This document shows positions 45,938 through 47,983 of a stretch of DNA of 47,983 bases, piece by piece. Under the pieces are notes generated by a model that searched no databases, was not told the origin of the DNA, and saw only the letters and a program-made list of their open reading frames with translations. The position numbers and the translations under genes are program-made. Source of the DNA: Schoenoplectus triqueter (taxonomy: Eukaryota > Streptophyta > Magnoliopsida > Poales > Cyperaceae); NCBI GenBank assembly GCA_964058805.1, contig CAXKVV010000504.1, positions 1 through 47,983 of the forward strand, written 5' to 3'. Every line of letters begins with the position of its first letter. Within the stretch, counting starts at the first letter, position 1.

Positions 45938-47702
45938 CTAATTTTATTTTTACAGTTGGTGTCATATTTGCTTTTCTAACAGAAGAAATAAATCAGATAA
46001 TTAACATCTATTGACACTTCTATCTATATCTTGTTACACCTCTAATTTTTCTCCCTTATCCAAATCAAACATCCGGAAAACCTATCATGTTTTCTTAAAT
46101 TTGATATTAGTGTGGACTCAAGTGAAAACTAAAGAATCTCTGCCGCATAGAAATATTGGCATTACTATATAAATAGTTATTTCTTTGTATTGGTAATATA
46201 TATGCTAACTTGCCCCAAAATAACTTTTGGTATTTTAATTTTTATTCAAACAACACATCTATACTATTTTCTACCTTAATCAAACACTCTTTCATGCTGC
46301 TTATGACACATATTTCTTCATATGGCTGATACAAAGTCTTTTCTACCAAGGGAAAATAGTATTAAATACACCTAACATGGCCTCGTCCATATCTCTATTG
46401 CATTGGAGCACGATTCCACACACACAGAAGTACCTGGGGTAGGCTATGGGGATGTATGTAGGTTTATCTCAGGTGAATTTTTAGTTTTCTATAGTGAAAA
46501 TTGAGTGTAAATAAATAAGGTTTTGATGTTTCACAATACTAATTTTTATTGTTCACTGTATGTTGTGCTTGTAGGGTCATAGTCTCGTTTCTCAGCCAAC
46601 TCAAGGATATCATATGCTTTTATTTTAGGTAAATATAATTTCTAACAATTTTGAATGATTGATGGTGTTTTATGGGAGTTGTGTAAGGTTTTTGTAGTTT
46701 TTAACATTAGAGTGAACTAGTATTGTGAGATTCATGCATGCCAAACTTTATAGATTTAGTTTGTGTTTTAAGGCTTTGTTGAAATTGATATAACAGATAG
46801 ATATGAATATTGATAATTATCATGTTTCACTAAAAAATGTGTATATTTTCTAAAAAGGATTTATGTCAAATTTTAAGGCTCTTACATAAAAGAATATCAT
46901 TGTAATACTAACATTTTTATATTATTTACTTAGGATCACACGACCCTTCTTTACAATGAGTGCACTTATGAGAATGCAAATGCCTCCGCACCAAGTAAGA
47001 AGAAAACATATAGATTTAAATGTCTAAAGTTTGATCAATTTTCAATATTAGATTTAAGCATGCGTTTAGTGATAAATATTATAAATTTATATTAGTCATG
47101 CTTGAGGGCAAGAAGAAAAAACCGTACTGTACATGCTTCAAAATAGAGAGATATAGATTACCCAATTTTACAAATATAGGTTATTTAATTATACTCATGC
47201 TTCAAATTAAAAGATCCTAAGTATATTTTTTTTGTTCTATACTAGGGATTATCTTCAATGTCGCAATCAAATGTAATGGGAGGGATGCAATCACTTGTAA
47301 CGCAAGCTGCAAAGGGCGAGACAGCCATGAACCGATGATGCGAGTGATCGAACTCGGGCAATCAATAAATACAATAGTTAGGTTTGGTATGGGTAACAAT
47401 TTTTAATTTTTTGGTAATATAATGTCCAATTATAGCAATATAGCAGACAAATAACTTTTCAATTATAGTAATATAGCAGTTGATATATGGGTTTATATTT
47501 TGGCAGTTTAATACCTGTATTTTTTAATTTGATGTACTTCCAATTGATGTTTTTATATGCTATATTATTTTTCTGAAATTATTTTCAATGCTTGATTATT
47601 TTAATTGCTCATCAGTTGACAATTGGAAAACAAAACAAAAATTAGGGATGCTATTTTGTGCAAGAATGACATAATAGTCCACAGATACAGCCACAAATAA
47701 TT
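45938..47702. other. Intergenic with possible decayed coding pieces
   Basis: AT-rich. Two short stretches read like protein: about 46934-46999 (DHTTLLYNECTYENANASAP) and about 47250-47335 (SSMSQSNVMGGMQSLVTQ... ending AMNR then stop). No family is recognised and no consistent exon model could be built. They may be relics of a transposase or other gene. Confidence 0.3.
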
Positions 47703-47859
47703 GGTGTTACTGACAGAAATAATGGGTTCATATATTTTTTTTAAAATCAGCCAGTAATAATTAAAAGTTACTAACAGAAATAATTCGTGTTACTGACAGA
47801 AATAAATGTGGTGTTACTGAACAGATAATGTGGTGTTACTGCCAGAAATAATGGGTTCA
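47703..47859 (+). repeat. Degenerate minisatellite, array 2
   Basis: Five or so units close to GTGTTACTGACAGAAATAATGG at 47703-47859, with spacers. The unit shares TTACTNACAGAAATA with array 1, in the same orientation. Confidence 0.75.
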
Positions 47860-47983
47860 CCTTTTGTAATTTTTTTAAAATATATGTAAATTAATTAATA
47901 ATAAAAAAATAATAACGTGGATGAGTAGAATTATTTCGTGACTTGTTAAAGTTATTTCCATGGAAGTAAGAATCATGTAAATA
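47860..47983. other. Intergenic end of window
   Basis: AT-rich; nothing recognised. Confidence 0.5.

Noticed and set aside
1..47983. CRISPR array, prophage or bacterial operon
   Set aside because: Introns, plant families and plant transposons throughout; the direct repeats found lack uniform spacers.

Overview
This is nuclear DNA from a flowering plant, most likely a core eudicot. Four multi-exon genes with short exons, GT-AG introns and plant-specific families sit in very AT-rich intergenic DNA full of small non-autonomous transposons. No prokaryotic, organellar, CRISPR or rRNA feature was seen, and no tRNA was recognised. I cannot assign a family or species from the sequence alone.

Layout. 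(1) Positions 1-4100: a plus-strand bZIP transcription factor of the G-box binding factor type (GBF/CPRF1-like, 371 aa, 12 coding exons), followed directly by a hAT-type MITE. (2) 4.2-19.8 kb: a gene-poor block. It holds two hAT MITEs, a long degenerate TATTTAGATAT repeat region, two copies of one short Helitron family, a foldback element inside a (TA)n tract, a truncated copia-type LTR with primer-binding site, an 881-bp hAT element with perfect 8-bp target duplications, and a decayed fragment of an autoinhibited Ca2+-ATPase (ACA) gene. (3) 19.85-24.55 kb: a plus-strand glucose-6-phosphate 1-epimerase gene (313 aa, 8 coding exons). Its probable leader carries a 28-codon upstream ORF, and its introns carry a G-quadruplex motif and a near-perfect 126-bp tandem duplication. 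(4) 24.5-38 kb: a second gene-poor block with a Harbinger-like element swollen by an ATT-rich tract, several foldback MITEs, two more hAT elements of about 0.9 and 1.26 kb, and a hairpin element whose core is a GC-rich minisatellite. (5) 38.2-40.3 kb: a minus-strand AP2/ERF gene with a CRF domain (cytokinin response factor type, 276 aa, one intron, C18 tract in the leader). (6) 43.6-44.4 kb: a minus-strand phytocyanin (early-nodulin-like, GPI-anchored, copper ligands lost). (7) 44.4-48 kb: intergenic DNA with two arrays of a related ~21-bp minisatellite.

The four genes show no operon-like link: two nuclear transcription factors (light/ABA/G-box and cytokinin-related), one cytosolic sugar-phosphate enzyme and one cell-surface protein. 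Their exon models were built by hand; every junction keeps the frame and the encoded families are recognisable. No new molecular system is evident. The most unusual features are the density of hAT insertions with readable target duplications, the hairpin with a minisatellite core, the G-box palindrome in a MITE beside a G-box-factor gene, and the decayed ACA fragment.
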